Source of the DNA: Achromobacter xylosoxidans A8
GTDB taxonomy: Bacteria; Pseudomonadota; Gammaproteobacteria; Burkholderiales; Burkholderiaceae_B
Assembly: GCF_000165835.1 (NCBI RefSeq)
Contig: NC_014640.1
Span: forward strand, 4,340,001 to 4,404,000
Direction: 5' to 3'
DNA length: 64,000 nt
Shown in pieces: positions 9,739 to 18,262 of the stretch. Position 1 is the first letter of the stretch. Each line of letters begins with the position of its first letter. The notes below the pieces were generated by a model, which worked only from the letters and a program-made list of their open reading frames with translations, ran no database searches and was not told the origin of the DNA. Both the position numbers and the translations under genes were made by a program.

Positions 9739-9820
9739 AATTATTCATGAGCAATCCGATGAGGTAACCCGCGCCTGGATACGTCCTACGGCTGATATCA
9801 ACACCCGCCTGGACGCATTC

Positions 9821-12454
9821 ATGCAGTTTCACCCCTTCAACCGGCGCGTTCGCCGGTCCAGCGCTTCCGCAGCGCTGCTCATCGCCGCCTTGATCACGGT
9901 CTCGCCAAGCGCCGCCCAGCCCGCCGCGCGCGCCGCCTACGACATGCCGGCGCAACCGCTGGGCGAAGCGCTGCTGGCGCTGGGCCGGCAAGCCGGCCTG
10001 GAGATTTCGTTTCCGCCTGCGGCGGTGGCGGGCAAGACCTCGCCCCCGCTGCAGGGTGAGTATTCGCCGCTGCTCGCGCTGAACCACCTGCTGGCGGGGT
10101 CCGGCTTGGCTTTGCGCGCGGAGGGGCCGGGCCGCTACATCGTCTACGTAGACAAGACCAACCTGTTTTCCGCCCTGCGCCTGGACGCCGTACGGGTCTA
10201 TGGCGAACAGATCGGCGAGCGCATCTATACCCGCGAGGACATCGCCGAGACGCCCAGTTCCAACCGCGACCTCAGCACGCTGGTGGCGACGCATCCGGCG
10301 GTACGCACCAACCCAGGCGCCGCCGGCTCGCAGAACCGCGGCTCGCTCAATGTGGAGGACATATCCTTCCACGGCTCCAGCCCCTACCAGAACCTGTTCC
10401 AGCTCGACGGCATGGACGCGACCAACCGCGTGGACCCGGCCAGCAAGAACCTGAACCTGCAGGTCGGCAATGTGCCCAGCAATCCGCAGTCGTACTTCGT
10501 CGACACGAGCTTGCTGGAGGAAGTGCGCGTACACGACAGCTTCGTACCCGTGGAGTACGGCCGCTTCACGGGCGGCGTGGTGGACGCCAGATTGCGCCGC
10601 TTTTCCGGCGAAAACCGCTTGAATCTGGACTACCGCTGGAACACTTCCAAAATGACGCGGCAGGAGGTGGCCGAGGGCGAACAAAACAGTTGGGCGCAGG
10701 GCAAGCCGGGCTATTCACCGGAATGGAAAAAGCGCTTCTACTCCGCCGTGGGCGACCTCGCCTTCAACGAAAAATCAGGCACCGTGCTGGCCATGTCGCG
10801 CCGCGAATCGGACATCACCCGCTGGAACATGGGCGTGGATGACAAGGGGCAGCCGGCGCCGGGCCAGGCGGCCTACAGCGACCGGATTGACAACTTTCTG
10901 GGCAAGTTCAGCGTGCGCGCCAGCGCCGATACCACGGCCGACCTGACGCTGAAATACAGCGACCGCAGCGAAACCCTGGCCAGCGACCTGTTCCGGCACA
11001 CGCGCTGGGACAACAATCATGAGGCGCGCGGCATAGGCGTCAACGTAGACCACTACTTCCAGGGCGGCCGGCTTGCGCTGCAGGCGGGCTGGGACCGGTC
11101 GCTGAGCAACCGCGAATCCGTGGGTGACGAGCTGGTGACATTCAGCCCCTACCAGCTGCCGCGGTACACCGCGGGCGGCTTCGGCAAGGAGCAGACGCGC
11201 CAGGACACCTGGACGCTGAAGGGCCGGGTCGACCTGGATCCGGTGCGCACGGGCGTGTTCACGCACAGTCCATATGCAGGCGCGGAACTGAACCAGGTGC
11301 AGGCCAACTTCGAGCGTTTCCAGGAAAGCCACTCCTACCAGCGCGCCTACAACCGCGACGGCAGCTATCGGGATTTCAGTAAGGTCCGCTACCTGCCCGG
11401 CACCGTGGACGTGAACTACAACATGGCCAGCCTTTATCTGTCGGACCGCATCGAATGGCAACGGCTGGCGCTGGACGCCGGCCTGCGCTACGACCGCGAG
11501 ACCTTCCTCGGCAACAGCAACCTGTCGCCGCGCACGCGGCTGGATTGGGACATGTTCGGTTCGGGCGATACCCTGCTCAGCGCCGGCTGGTCGCGGTACT
11601 ACGGGGCCGGCGTGCTGGAGACGGCGCTCAGAGAGGAACGTAGCCGCCTGCGACGCCAGGTGCTGGACAAGAACGGCAAGCCTGTGGCGGACGGCAGCAA
11701 GGAGTACTACGTCCAGTACAAGGGCCTGCGCATGCCCTATGACGACGAATGGGCGGTCTCGCTGCGCCAGCGCATGGCGGGCATGGAAGGCGTGCTGAGC
11801 TATGTACGCCGCAACGGCCGCGACCAGTGGAGCATGACCGGCAACGACAAGGACGGCTACCGCTACAGCAACGAAGGCCTGTCCACCACCGACGGCGTCA
11901 GCCTGTCGCTGCGCACGCTGGAGCCCTGGCGCCTGGGCGAAACGCGCTGGAACATGCAGGCAAGCTGGAGCTGGCAGAAGCGCAAGACCAACGCGGACCT
12001 GGTCGAAGGCTACAGCGGCGACGCGCGCGACCCCGGCGACTACGTGATCTACAACGGCTCGCGCCTGCGCGCCATCGATCTGCCGCCAAGCTCCTTCTAC
12101 CAGCCGCAGATCGCCACGCTCAGCCTGACGGGCGCGTGGCCGCGCGCGGGCCTGACCTGGAGCAACATGATGAACTGGCGCAGCAAGCGCGACGCCACCG
12201 TCTATGTGGGAGTGGGCCCGCGGCCCGAGTATCTGGAGCGCTTCGAATCCGGCGAGATCCCGTCCTACTGGACCTGGGACACCAAGCTTTCCTGGAATCC
12301 CACGTTCGCGCGCAGCCTGGAATTCACGGTCGAAGTCCTGAACGTGCTGGACCGCCGACCTGCCCTGACGGCCAGCAATCCGAACGTCAAGACCGATCGC
12401 AGTACCTACCAGACGGGACGGGAACTATGGCTGCAAGTCGGTTATCGCTTCTGA
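9821..12454 (+). CDS. TonB-dependent outer-membrane transducer (FecA type)
   Basis: Outer-membrane active transporter (877 aa) with signalling extension. A signal peptide (about 1-33, basic start then ASAALLIAALITVSPSAA) is followed by an STN domain (about 38-100, MPAQPLGEALLALGRQAGLEISF, LNHLLAGSGLALR), the part that talks to FecR. A plug follows (about 125-270, with LFQLDGMDATNRVDPASKN), then a 22-strand-type barrel ending in the aromatic VGYRF. With the adjacent FecI/FecR pair this is a complete surface-signalling system. The ligand is unknown; siderophore, heme or a copper-chelating peptide are all possible. The 3' end overlaps the start of the di-heme peroxidase gene by 28 bp. Confidence 0.93.
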   Translation: MQFHPFNRRVRRSSASAALLIAALITVSPSAAQPAARAAYDMPAQPLGEALLALGRQAGLEISFPPAAVAGKTSPPLQGEYSPLLALNHLLAGSGLALRAEGPGRYIVYVDKTNLFSALRLDAVRVYGEQIGERIYTREDIAETPSSNRDLSTLVATHPAVRTNPGAAGSQNRGSLNVEDISFHGSSPYQNLFQLDGMDATNRVDPASKNLNLQVGNVPSNPQSYFVDTSLLEEVRVHDSFVPVEYGRFTGGVVDARLRRFSGENRLNLDYRWNTSKMTRQEVAEGEQNSWAQGKPGYSPEWKKRFYSAVGDLAFNEKSGTVLAMSRRESDITRWNMGVDDKGQPAPGQAAYSDRIDNFLGKFSVRASADTTADLTLKYSDRSETLASDLFRHTRWDNNHEARGIGVNVDHYFQGGRLALQAGWDRSLSNRESVGDELVTFSPYQLPRYTAGGFGKEQTRQDTWTLKGRVDLDPVRTGVFTHSPYAGAELNQVQANFERFQESHSYQRAYNRDGSYRDFSKVRYLPGTVDVNYNMASLYLSDRIEWQRLALDAGLRYDRETFLGNSNLSPRTRLDWDMFGSGDTLLSAGWSRYYGAGVLETALREERSRLRRQVLDKNGKPVADGSKEYYVQYKGLRMPYDDEWAVSLRQRMAGMEGVLSYVRRNGRDQWSMTGNDKDGYRYSNEGLSTTDGVSLSLRTLEPWRLGETRWNMQASWSWQKRKTNADLVEGYSGDARDPGDYVIYNGSRLRAIDLPPSSFYQPQIATLSLTGAWPRAGLTWSNMMNWRSKRDATVYVGVGPRPEYLERFESGEIPSYWTWDTKLSWNPTFARSLEFTVEVLNVLDRRPALTASNPNVKTDRSTYQTGRELWLQVGYRF

Positions 12455-13620
12455 TCCTGGGCGCGGCGCTGGCGCTGGCGACGCCTTTGGTTCGCGGGGA
12501 CGGCGGCCAGGCCCGGACGCCGGCCGCCGGCCCGTCCGGCTGCCACGGGCCGGCGGGCTGGGATGCGGCTTGCCTGCGGCCGCACTACTCGGGGCCACCC
12601 GCGTCCTGGCCCGCGCCTTCCATCGATCCCGGCGTGGCCTGGCACGAATGGAGTGCAGTGCCCCCTGCCACCAGCCCACCCCTGAGTTGGACCGCCGCCA
12701 ATGCCGGCCAGCAGGAGTTGGCCGCCGACGTCGCGCGTCCGGCGGTCGTGACTCTGGGGCAGATGCTGTTCTTCGATACCGCGCTGTCGCGCAAGGGGCA
12801 GGTGTCCTGTGCTTCCTGTCACCTGCCGCAGCGCGCCTTCACGGACGGGCTCGCGCTGGCCGTGGGCGAAGACAGACTGATGGGCAGGCGGCGCTCAACC
12901 CCGCTGTACGCGGCTCCGTTCGCACCGCGGCTATTCTGGGACGGGCGCGCCGCCAGCCTGAAGGAGCAGGTGCTGGGCCCCATTCACGATCCCCGCGAAA
13001 TGAACCATGACGCCGGCGGCGCCGTGGCGCGCCTGCTTGAAACCGAGCCATATCCGGCGCAGTTCCTGCTGGCGTTCGGCGCGGCCTCTGCGCCGCAACC
13101 GCCGGTGGACGCGGACCGCTTGGCGCGCGCGTTGGCGGCCTACGTCGCAACATTGCGTCCGGAGCCGACGCGCTTTGACGAATTCCTGGAAGGCCGTTCC
13201 CAGGCGCTGGACGATACCGAGTTGATCGGCATGCATCTGTTCCGCACGCAGGCGCGCTGTATGAATTGCCACAGCGGCCCGATGCTGACCGACCATCAAT
13301 TCCACAACATCGGCCTGTCGTTCTATGGCCGCCGCAATCAGGACCTGGGCCGCTACGAAGCGACCCGCGACCCCGCCGACCTGGGTCAGTTCCGCACGCC
13401 CAGCCTGCGCAATGTGTCGCGCGCCGGCCCTTGGATGCACAACGGGCTGTTCGCGGACCTCAAGGGTTTACTGCGGATGTACAACGCCGGCATGGGCCGC
13501 GATCCGGCGCCCGCCGATCCGCCCGATCCGTACGCGCCGCGCAAGTCCGAGCACATCCGACCGCTGGAACTGAGCGCGGACGAAATCGACGCCTTGCTGG
13601 CGTTCATGCGGGTCTTGTAG
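12427..13620 (+). CDS. Di-heme cytochrome c peroxidase / MauG-family protein
   Basis: Periplasmic di-heme protein of 397 residues with a signal peptide (about 1-24, LSLLILGAALALATPLVRG). Two c-type heme sites are visible: C128-ASCH and C278-MNCH. Other family segments are LGQMLFFDTALSRKGQVSC, RLFWDGRAASLKEQVLGPI, MLTDHQFHNIGLSFYGRRNQDLGR and FRTPSLRNVSRAGPWMHNG. The N-terminal 80 residues before the first heme domain carry an extra Cys pair (39, 49) and are not part of the core. The start lies inside the receptor gene (28-bp overlap), so it is probably translated together with the transducer, suggesting it modifies the imported ligand or its metal. MbnH-like, MauG-like or peroxidase activity cannot be told apart here. 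Confidence 0.88.
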   Translation: MAASRLSLLILGAALALATPLVRGDGGQARTPAAGPSGCHGPAGWDAACLRPHYSGPPASWPAPSIDPGVAWHEWSAVPPATSPPLSWTAANAGQQELAADVARPAVVTLGQMLFFDTALSRKGQVSCASCHLPQRAFTDGLALAVGEDRLMGRRRSTPLYAAPFAPRLFWDGRAASLKEQVLGPIHDPREMNHDAGGAVARLLETEPYPAQFLLAFGAASAPQPPVDADRLARALAAYVATLRPEPTRFDEFLEGRSQALDDTELIGMHLFRTQARCMNCHSGPMLTDHQFHNIGLSFYGRRNQDLGRYEATRDPADLGQFRTPSLRNVSRAGPWMHNGLFADLKGLLRMYNAGMGRDPAPADPPDPYAPRKSEHIRPLELSADEIDALLAFMRVL

Positions 13621-13633
13621 GAAGAAAGGGAAA

Positions 13634-13677
13634 GGCGGCGCGCGGGATCTCTGCAGACGAAGATCCCCGGCGCCGCC
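13634..13677. terminator. Bidirectional hairpin between convergent genes
   Basis: GGCGGCGC (13634-13641) pairs exactly with GCGCCGCC (13670-13677), and the inner GGGATCT/AGATCCC extends the stem. It sits between the 3' ends of the di-heme peroxidase gene (+) and the chorismate mutase gene (-), the expected place for a shared terminator. A T-run is lacking. Confidence 0.6.
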
Positions 13678-13686
13678 GTCCTGGCA

Positions 13687-13992
13687 TTACGAGTACGGAC
13701 GCTCGCGCAGGCGGGTGTGGTGGTCGACCACGGTGTCGATCACTTCACGCAGGATGGTTTCGGCAAGGGCGGGCGGCACGCCCGCCTCTTGCGCCAGGCG
13801 ACGGATGCGCTCGACTTGCTGTTCCTCGCGCTGGGGATCGACCAGGTCCATGCCCAGGTCGCGCTTGAGCTCACCTATCATATCCGTGCAACGGAACCGC
13901 ACGCCCAGCAGCAGCATGATCTGCTGGTCGATTTCATCGACCTCGGCGCGCAGCGACGCCAACTCGGCTTTGGGAGAATCGTTGTTGGCCAT
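13687..13992 (-). CDS. Chorismate mutase, AroQ class
   Basis: Monofunctional all-helical chorismate mutase (101 aa) that rearranges chorismate to prephenate. The AroQ pattern is present: LRAEVDEIDQQIMLLLGVRFRCTDMIGELKRD with the active-site Arg and Lys residues, then DPQREEQQVERIRRLAQEAG and a C-terminal helix ending VVDHHTRLRE. A TTG at 14001 could start three residues earlier, but ATG 13992, preceded by AGGG, is preferred. It begins 5 bp after the helicase stop, so it is the last gene of the desaturase-helicase-mutase operon. The DMIGELKRDLGMDLVDPQRE segment also resembles salicylate-type pyruvate lyases of the same fold, but no pathway genes are near. Confidence 0.85.
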   Translation of the reverse strand: MANNDSPKAELASLRAEVDEIDQQIMLLLGVRFRCTDMIGELKRDLGMDLVDPQREEQQVERIRRLAQEAGVPPALAETILREVIDTVVDHHTRLRERPYS

Positions 13993-13997
13993 GTGTG

Positions 13998-16292
13998 TCA
14001 ACCCTGAACAATATCGAGTTTGGCGATGCCCAGCGCCAAGGTCTTGGCGCCCACGTCGCGGAACTGGATTTCAGCCTGGGCGTCCTGCCCTGCTCCGCTC
14101 AGGCTCACGATCGTGCCATCGCCGAACCGCGCGTGATGCACGCCCTGCCCCACACGATACTGCTTGTCGCCCACCGTGACACCGGTAGCGACGCCACGCG
14201 GTTGACGCGGCGCAATGGTATTGGTGGGCTTGCGTCCGAAAGCGTCGCCACGATTGCCGCCACCCCAGCCCGCGCCCGTGCCGCCGACCTGGGCCAGACC
14301 GGCCTTGGGCGACAGCCACTTCAGGTGCTGTTCCGGAATTTCGTCCAGGAAGCGAGAACGCATCGCGTAGCGCGTCTGGCCATGCAGCATCCGGCTTTGT
14401 GCCAGGCTGATGTACAGGCGCTGGCGCGCGCGCGTAATGGCCACGTACATGAGGCGGCGCTCTTCTTCCAGTCCGGAAGCTTCCAGGACGCTGTTCTCGT
14501 GCGGGAACAGCCCCTCTTCCAGGCCGGTGATGAACACGGCGTCAAACTCCAGGCCCTTGGCCGCGTGCACGGTCATGAGTTGCACGGCGTCCTGGCCCTG
14601 TTGGGCCTGGTTGTCGCCGGCTTCCAGCGCCGCATGCGACAGGAACGCCGCCAGCGGCGTCAGGCCGTCGGACGCCACAATGGGCGCGTCCACCACGCCC
14701 GCATTGAGCGTGGAGGCCGTGTCCTGTTCGGGCACCACGCCAGCGGGCATGCCGTCGTAGTTTTCCTCGGACGCGAACACGGCCGCGGCCGTGATCAGTT
14801 CATTCAAGTTTTCCAGACGTTCCGCGCCTTCGCGTTCGGCCTTGTAGTGCGCGTTCAGGCCGCTGGCCTCGAGCATGTGCTCGACCATTTCCGGCAGCGG
14901 CAGGTCGCGGGTCTCTTCGATCAGGCGATGGATCAGCTGCGCGAACTGCGCCAAGTTGGAACCGCCCTTGCCCGGCACCAGAGCCACGGCCGCGTACAGG
15001 CTGGTGTCGTGCGCGCGCGCGGCGTCGCCCAATTGCTCCAGCGTGCGCGCGCCGATGCCGCGCGTGGGAAAGTTGACGACCCGCATCCAGGAGGTATCGT
15101 CGTGCGGGTTGGCCATCAGGCGCAGGTAGGCCAGCGCGTGCTTGATTTCCTGGCGCTCGAAAAAGCGCAGGCCGCCGTAGACCTTGTAGGGAATGCCGGC
15201 GGAAAAGATGGCGTGTTCCAGCACGCGCGACTGCGCGTTGCTGCGGTAGAGCACGGCGATCTCGCGGCGCAGGCTGCCTTCGCGGATCAGGGAGCGGATC
15301 TCGTCCACGATCCACTGCGCTTCCATGCCGTCGGACGGCTGCTCGATGACGCGCACCGGCTCGCCGTCGCCCTGCTCGGTCCAGAGATTCTTGCCCAGCC
15401 GGCCGGTGTTGTGACCGATCAGCGCGTTGGCCGAATCCAGGATGTGGCCAAAGGAACGGTAGTTCTGCTCCAGGCGGATCACGGTGCCGCGCGCGTAATC
15501 GCGCTCGAAGTCGGCCATGTTGCCGACGTTGGCGCCGCGGAACGCGTAGATGGACTGGTCGTCGTCGCCCACCGCGAAGATCGCGGCGCCACCGCCGGCC
15601 AACAGACGCAGCCACTTGTATTGCAGCGTGTTGGTGTCCTGGAACTCGTCGACCAGGATGTGGCGGAAACGGCGCTGGTAGTGCTCGCGCACGGGCGCGT
15701 TGCGCGACAGCAGTTCGTAGGCGCGCAGCAGCAGCTCGGCGAAGTCCACCACGCCCTCGCGCAGGCACTGGGCCTCGTAGAGTTGGTAGATCTCGATCAG
15801 GCGGCGGCGATGGGCGTCGTAGGCTTCGACGTCGGCGGGACGCAGGCCCTCTTCCTTGGCGCCGTTGATGAAGCGCTGCACATCGCGGGGAGGATACTTT
15901 TCGTCGTCGACGCCGTTGGCCTTCATCAGCCGCTTGATCGCCGCGAGCTGGTCGGTGACGTCCAGGATCTGGAAGCTCTGCGGCAGGCCGGCATCGCGGT
16001 GATGCGCGCGCAGCATGCGGTTGCACAGACCGTGGAAGGTACCGATCCACAGGCCGCGCGTATCGATCGGCAGGATGGCCGACATGCGCGCGAGCATCTC
16101 GCGCGCCGCCTTGTTGGTGAACGTGACCGCCAGCAGCCCAAAAGGCGAGGCCTGGCCGGTTTGAATCAGCCAGGCCATGCGGGTGGTGAGCACCCGGGTC
16201 TTGCCGCTGCCCGCCCCGGCCAAGACCAGGGCGTGCTGCGGTTCTAACGTTACTGCGGCGCGTTGTTCAGGATTGAGCTTCTCTAGCATCAT
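13998..16292 (-). CDS. uvrD: UvrD/PcrA-type superfamily 1 DNA helicase
   Basis: ATP-dependent 3'-5' DNA helicase (764 aa) for nucleotide-excision and mismatch repair and for removing stalled complexes. Visible motifs are Q-motif LNPEQRAAV, Walker A AGAGSGKT (25-32), motif Ia AVTFTNKAAREM, DEFQDTN (motif II), GDDDQSIYAFRGA (motif III), QNYRS (motif IV), TVHAAKGLEFDAVFITGLEEGLFPH (motif V) and VAITRARQRL (motif VI). Length fits UvrD/PcrA. The start is ATG 16292 (or 16289), which overlaps the desaturase stop as ATGA(TG), so translation is coupled to that gene. Annotated on family grounds; Rep is a less likely alternative. Confidence 0.9.
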   Translation of the reverse strand: MMLEKLNPEQRAAVTLEPQHALVLAGAGSGKTRVLTTRMAWLIQTGQASPFGLLAVTFTNKAAREMLARMSAILPIDTRGLWIGTFHGLCNRMLRAHHRDAGLPQSFQILDVTDQLAAIKRLMKANGVDDEKYPPRDVQRFINGAKEEGLRPADVEAYDAHRRRLIEIYQLYEAQCLREGVVDFAELLLRAYELLSRNAPVREHYQRRFRHILVDEFQDTNTLQYKWLRLLAGGGAAIFAVGDDDQSIYAFRGANVGNMADFERDYARGTVIRLEQNYRSFGHILDSANALIGHNTGRLGKNLWTEQGDGEPVRVIEQPSDGMEAQWIVDEIRSLIREGSLRREIAVLYRSNAQSRVLEHAIFSAGIPYKVYGGLRFFERQEIKHALAYLRLMANPHDDTSWMRVVNFPTRGIGARTLEQLGDAARAHDTSLYAAVALVPGKGGSNLAQFAQLIHRLIEETRDLPLPEMVEHMLEASGLNAHYKAEREGAERLENLNELITAAAVFASEENYDGMPAGVVPEQDTASTLNAGVVDAPIVASDGLTPLAAFLSHAALEAGDNQAQQGQDAVQLMTVHAAKGLEFDAVFITGLEEGLFPHENSVLEASGLEEERRLMYVAITRARQRLYISLAQSRMLHGQTRYAMRSRFLDEIPEQHLKWLSPKAGLAQVGGTGAGWGGGNRGDAFGRKPTNTIAPRQPRGVATGVTVGDKQYRVGQGVHHARFGDGTIVSLSGAGQDAQAEIQFRDVGAKTLALGIAKLDIVQG

Positions 16293-17497
16293 GCCGCGTA
16301 GCGGCGCAGACGTTGAGCGAATTGCTCGAGCCCGGCGATGCCGCTTTGCTGGGCGCGCTGGCACCAGGCCTGCAGGTCATGAAGAAGCTGTTCGCTGCTG
16401 GCGCTGGAGCTTTCCCAGATGCGGCCGAGTTCGCGGCGCATCTGTACCAGCGTGGCCAGCGACTTGTTCTGGGCGATGGCCTGGTCCACGGCGGCAACCT
16501 GTTCGGGCTGGAGGATGTCCTCGTTGCGGTGGATGGCGCGGCGCACGCTGTGCAGCTTGGTCCAGTCGCACTCGGCGCTGCCCTTGTTGCGCGAATCCTT
16601 CAGCTTGGCCAGCTCTTCGCGGGCCGCGCTCTTGATCACGTCCGCATAGCGGGCCATGACTTCGTAGCGGTGCGTGATCACGCCTTGCAGGGTGCGCAGG
16701 TCGATGCCGGTCTTGCTGTCGTCCAGCTTGAGCTTGGGCGCAACCTTCTTGATCTTGGCCAGGCCGAAGAACTTCAGGATGTTGATGTAGCACCAGCCGA
16801 TGTCGAACTCGTACCACTTGGCCGAGAACTTGGCCGACGTGCCGTGGGCGTGGTGGTTGTTGTGCAGTTCTTCGCCGCCGATCACGATGCCCCAGGGGAA
16901 CACGTTGGTGCTGGTGTCCGGGCTGTTGTAGTTGCGGTAGCCCCAGTAGTGGCCGATGCCGTTGACGACGCCGGCGGCCCAGAAGGGAATCCAGGCCATC
17001 TGCACGGCCCACACCGTGACGCCGATGGCGCCGAACAGGGCGACGTCGATGGCGAGCATGCTCAGCACGCCCCACAGGCTGTGCTTGCTGTAGACGTTGC
17101 GCTCGAGCCAGTCGTCAGGCGTGCCGTGGCCGAACTTGGCCATGGTTTCCTTGTTGTTCGATTCTTCGCGGTACAGTTCCGCGCCGCGGAACAGCACCTT
17201 CCAGATGCCGAACAGGATAGGCGAATGGGGATCGCCTTCCTTTTCGCACTTGGCGTGGTGCTTGCGGTGAATGGCCACCCATTCCTTGGTGACCATGCCG
17301 GTCGTCATCCAGAGCCAGAAGCGGAAGAAGTGCATGACGGCCGGATGCAGATCCAGACCCCGGTGCGCTTGGCTGCGATGGAGGAAGACCGTGACCGCCA
17401 CAATCGTGATGTGCGTCACAACCAGAGTGAACACGACGACCTGCCACCAAGTAGCTTGGGTCAGACCGCCGGCAATGAAGGAAAGGATGTAATCCAT
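16289..17497 (-). CDS. Membrane acyl-CoA/fatty-acid desaturase with C-terminal extension
   Basis: Integral-membrane di-iron desaturase (402 aa). Three His boxes are in place: HRSQAH (40-45), HRKHH (77-81) and HNNHH (212-216), with hydrophobic helices around 10-38, 52-70, 140-185. Family relatives insert a delta-9 double bond into acyl chains. After about residue 235 there is a hydrophilic, helix-rich tail of about 165 residues (LDDSKTGIDLRTLQGVITHRYEVMARYADVIKSA... to RRYAA) that is not part of the desaturase fold and whose role is unknown. It is the first gene of an overlapping operon with uvrD and chorismate mutase. Confidence 0.9.
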   Translation of the reverse strand: MDYILSFIAGGLTQATWWQVVVFTLVVTHITIVAVTVFLHRSQAHRGLDLHPAVMHFFRFWLWMTTGMVTKEWVAIHRKHHAKCEKEGDPHSPILFGIWKVLFRGAELYREESNNKETMAKFGHGTPDDWLERNVYSKHSLWGVLSMLAIDVALFGAIGVTVWAVQMAWIPFWAAGVVNGIGHYWGYRNYNSPDTSTNVFPWGIVIGGEELHNNHHAHGTSAKFSAKWYEFDIGWCYINILKFFGLAKIKKVAPKLKLDDSKTGIDLRTLQGVITHRYEVMARYADVIKSAAREELAKLKDSRNKGSAECDWTKLHSVRRAIHRNEDILQPEQVAAVDQAIAQNKSLATLVQMRRELGRIWESSSASSEQLLHDLQAWCQRAQQSGIAGLEQFAQRLRRYAA

Positions 17498-17852
17498 AAA
17501 GCTGTTAGGAGCCTCGCTAGAGAAGTGCCTGGAGTTTAGCTTACCTTGACCGACTTATGACAAGGTAGTTTCAAAATAGTTTTTGAGCGAAATCAAGGAC
17601 TAAGCCTCGGTTTTTCAGGGCAAAAAACCACTCTCGCCGCCAGAAACGAAGGTTGCGAGGCCGAGCCTTGCGGCACGCGGCGCTAGGGCCGTCCTCCCCA
17701 GGGAACGTGGGGGGCATACGCGAAGGCGCAAGGTTTGGGCTGGATTTCGTCGTTAAAGTTCCTGTCAGCTGGGCATCCGGTCTTGAAGCAGACTCGCGGC
17801 TGGCGCACACTGCGGGTGCTTTGCTGACCAAACTGTCTCTTTTGCCCAACTG
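17498..17852. other. 355-bp gene-free stretch upstream of the desaturase
   Basis: The half next to the desaturase (17498-17640) is AT-richer, with several T- and A-runs, and should contain the promoter of the desaturase-uvrD-mutase operon; no clear -35/-10 pair is convincing. The half next to 17853 holds GC-rich sequence with short reading frames on both strands that show no family resemblance, no good Shine-Dalgarno, and are not called as genes. Confidence 0.5.
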
Positions 17853-18248
17853 ATGTTGCTGAAAAAAATACGTCCCCAATTATTTTGTACCGTGGCCGCG
17901 CTGGCAGCCGCCCTGCCTGCCTCCGTTCCCGCACAGACGGTGAAGTCGGGCGACGTCGCCGTGTTGGCCTCGTACTACGAGATCCGCGGCGCGGACTGCC
18001 TGGCGCTGCGCGCGCCGCGGGTATCGCTGACCATGATGCCGCGCCTGGGCAAGGCCAACATCATGCAGACGCGCGGCCAGTCCAGCGATTCCGGCCGCTG
18101 CGCCTACCAGGCCGTGCCGGTATCCCAGGTGGTCTACCAGGCGGACCAGCCCGGCAATGACAGCCTGGCCTGGGAAGTGAAGTACCAGAACAAGACGCTC
18201 GGCACGCGGCGCTACAGCGCCACGGTGGTGGTGACGCCGGGTCCCTGA
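17853..18248 (+). CDS. Small secreted protein of unknown function
   Basis: A 131-residue protein with a clear Sec signal peptide (MLLKKIRPQLFCTVAALAAA..., cleavage probably after VPA-Q near residue 28). The mature part is about 100 residues, rich in beta-strand pattern, with two cysteines (in GADCLALR and SGRCAYQ) that could form a periplasmic disulfide, and a strand-like C-terminus (TRRYSATVVVTPGP). I do not recognise the family. No good ribosome-binding site precedes the ATG. It converges with the rsmB-type gene, with stop codons only 14 bp apart. Confidence 0.65.
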   Translation: MLLKKIRPQLFCTVAALAAALPASVPAQTVKSGDVAVLASYYEIRGADCLALRAPRVSLTMMPRLGKANIMQTRGQSSDSGRCAYQAVPVSQVVYQADQPGNDSLAWEVKYQNKTLGTRRYSATVVVTPGP

Positions 18249-18262
18249 CCCGGCGTTCCCGT

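Noticed and set aside
11749..12426. Extended reading frame of the di-heme gene back into the receptor gene
   Set aside because: The upstream part is an out-of-frame reading of the TonB receptor; a signal peptide begins exactly at 12427.
13995..16247. Plus-strand frame of about 750 codons opposite uvrD
   Set aside because: Shadow frame of a high-GC gene; the minus strand carries all helicase motifs.
17571..17934. Small minus- and plus-strand frames upstream of the secreted protein gene
   Set aside because: No Shine-Dalgarno, no recognisable domains, and they overlap a probable promoter region.
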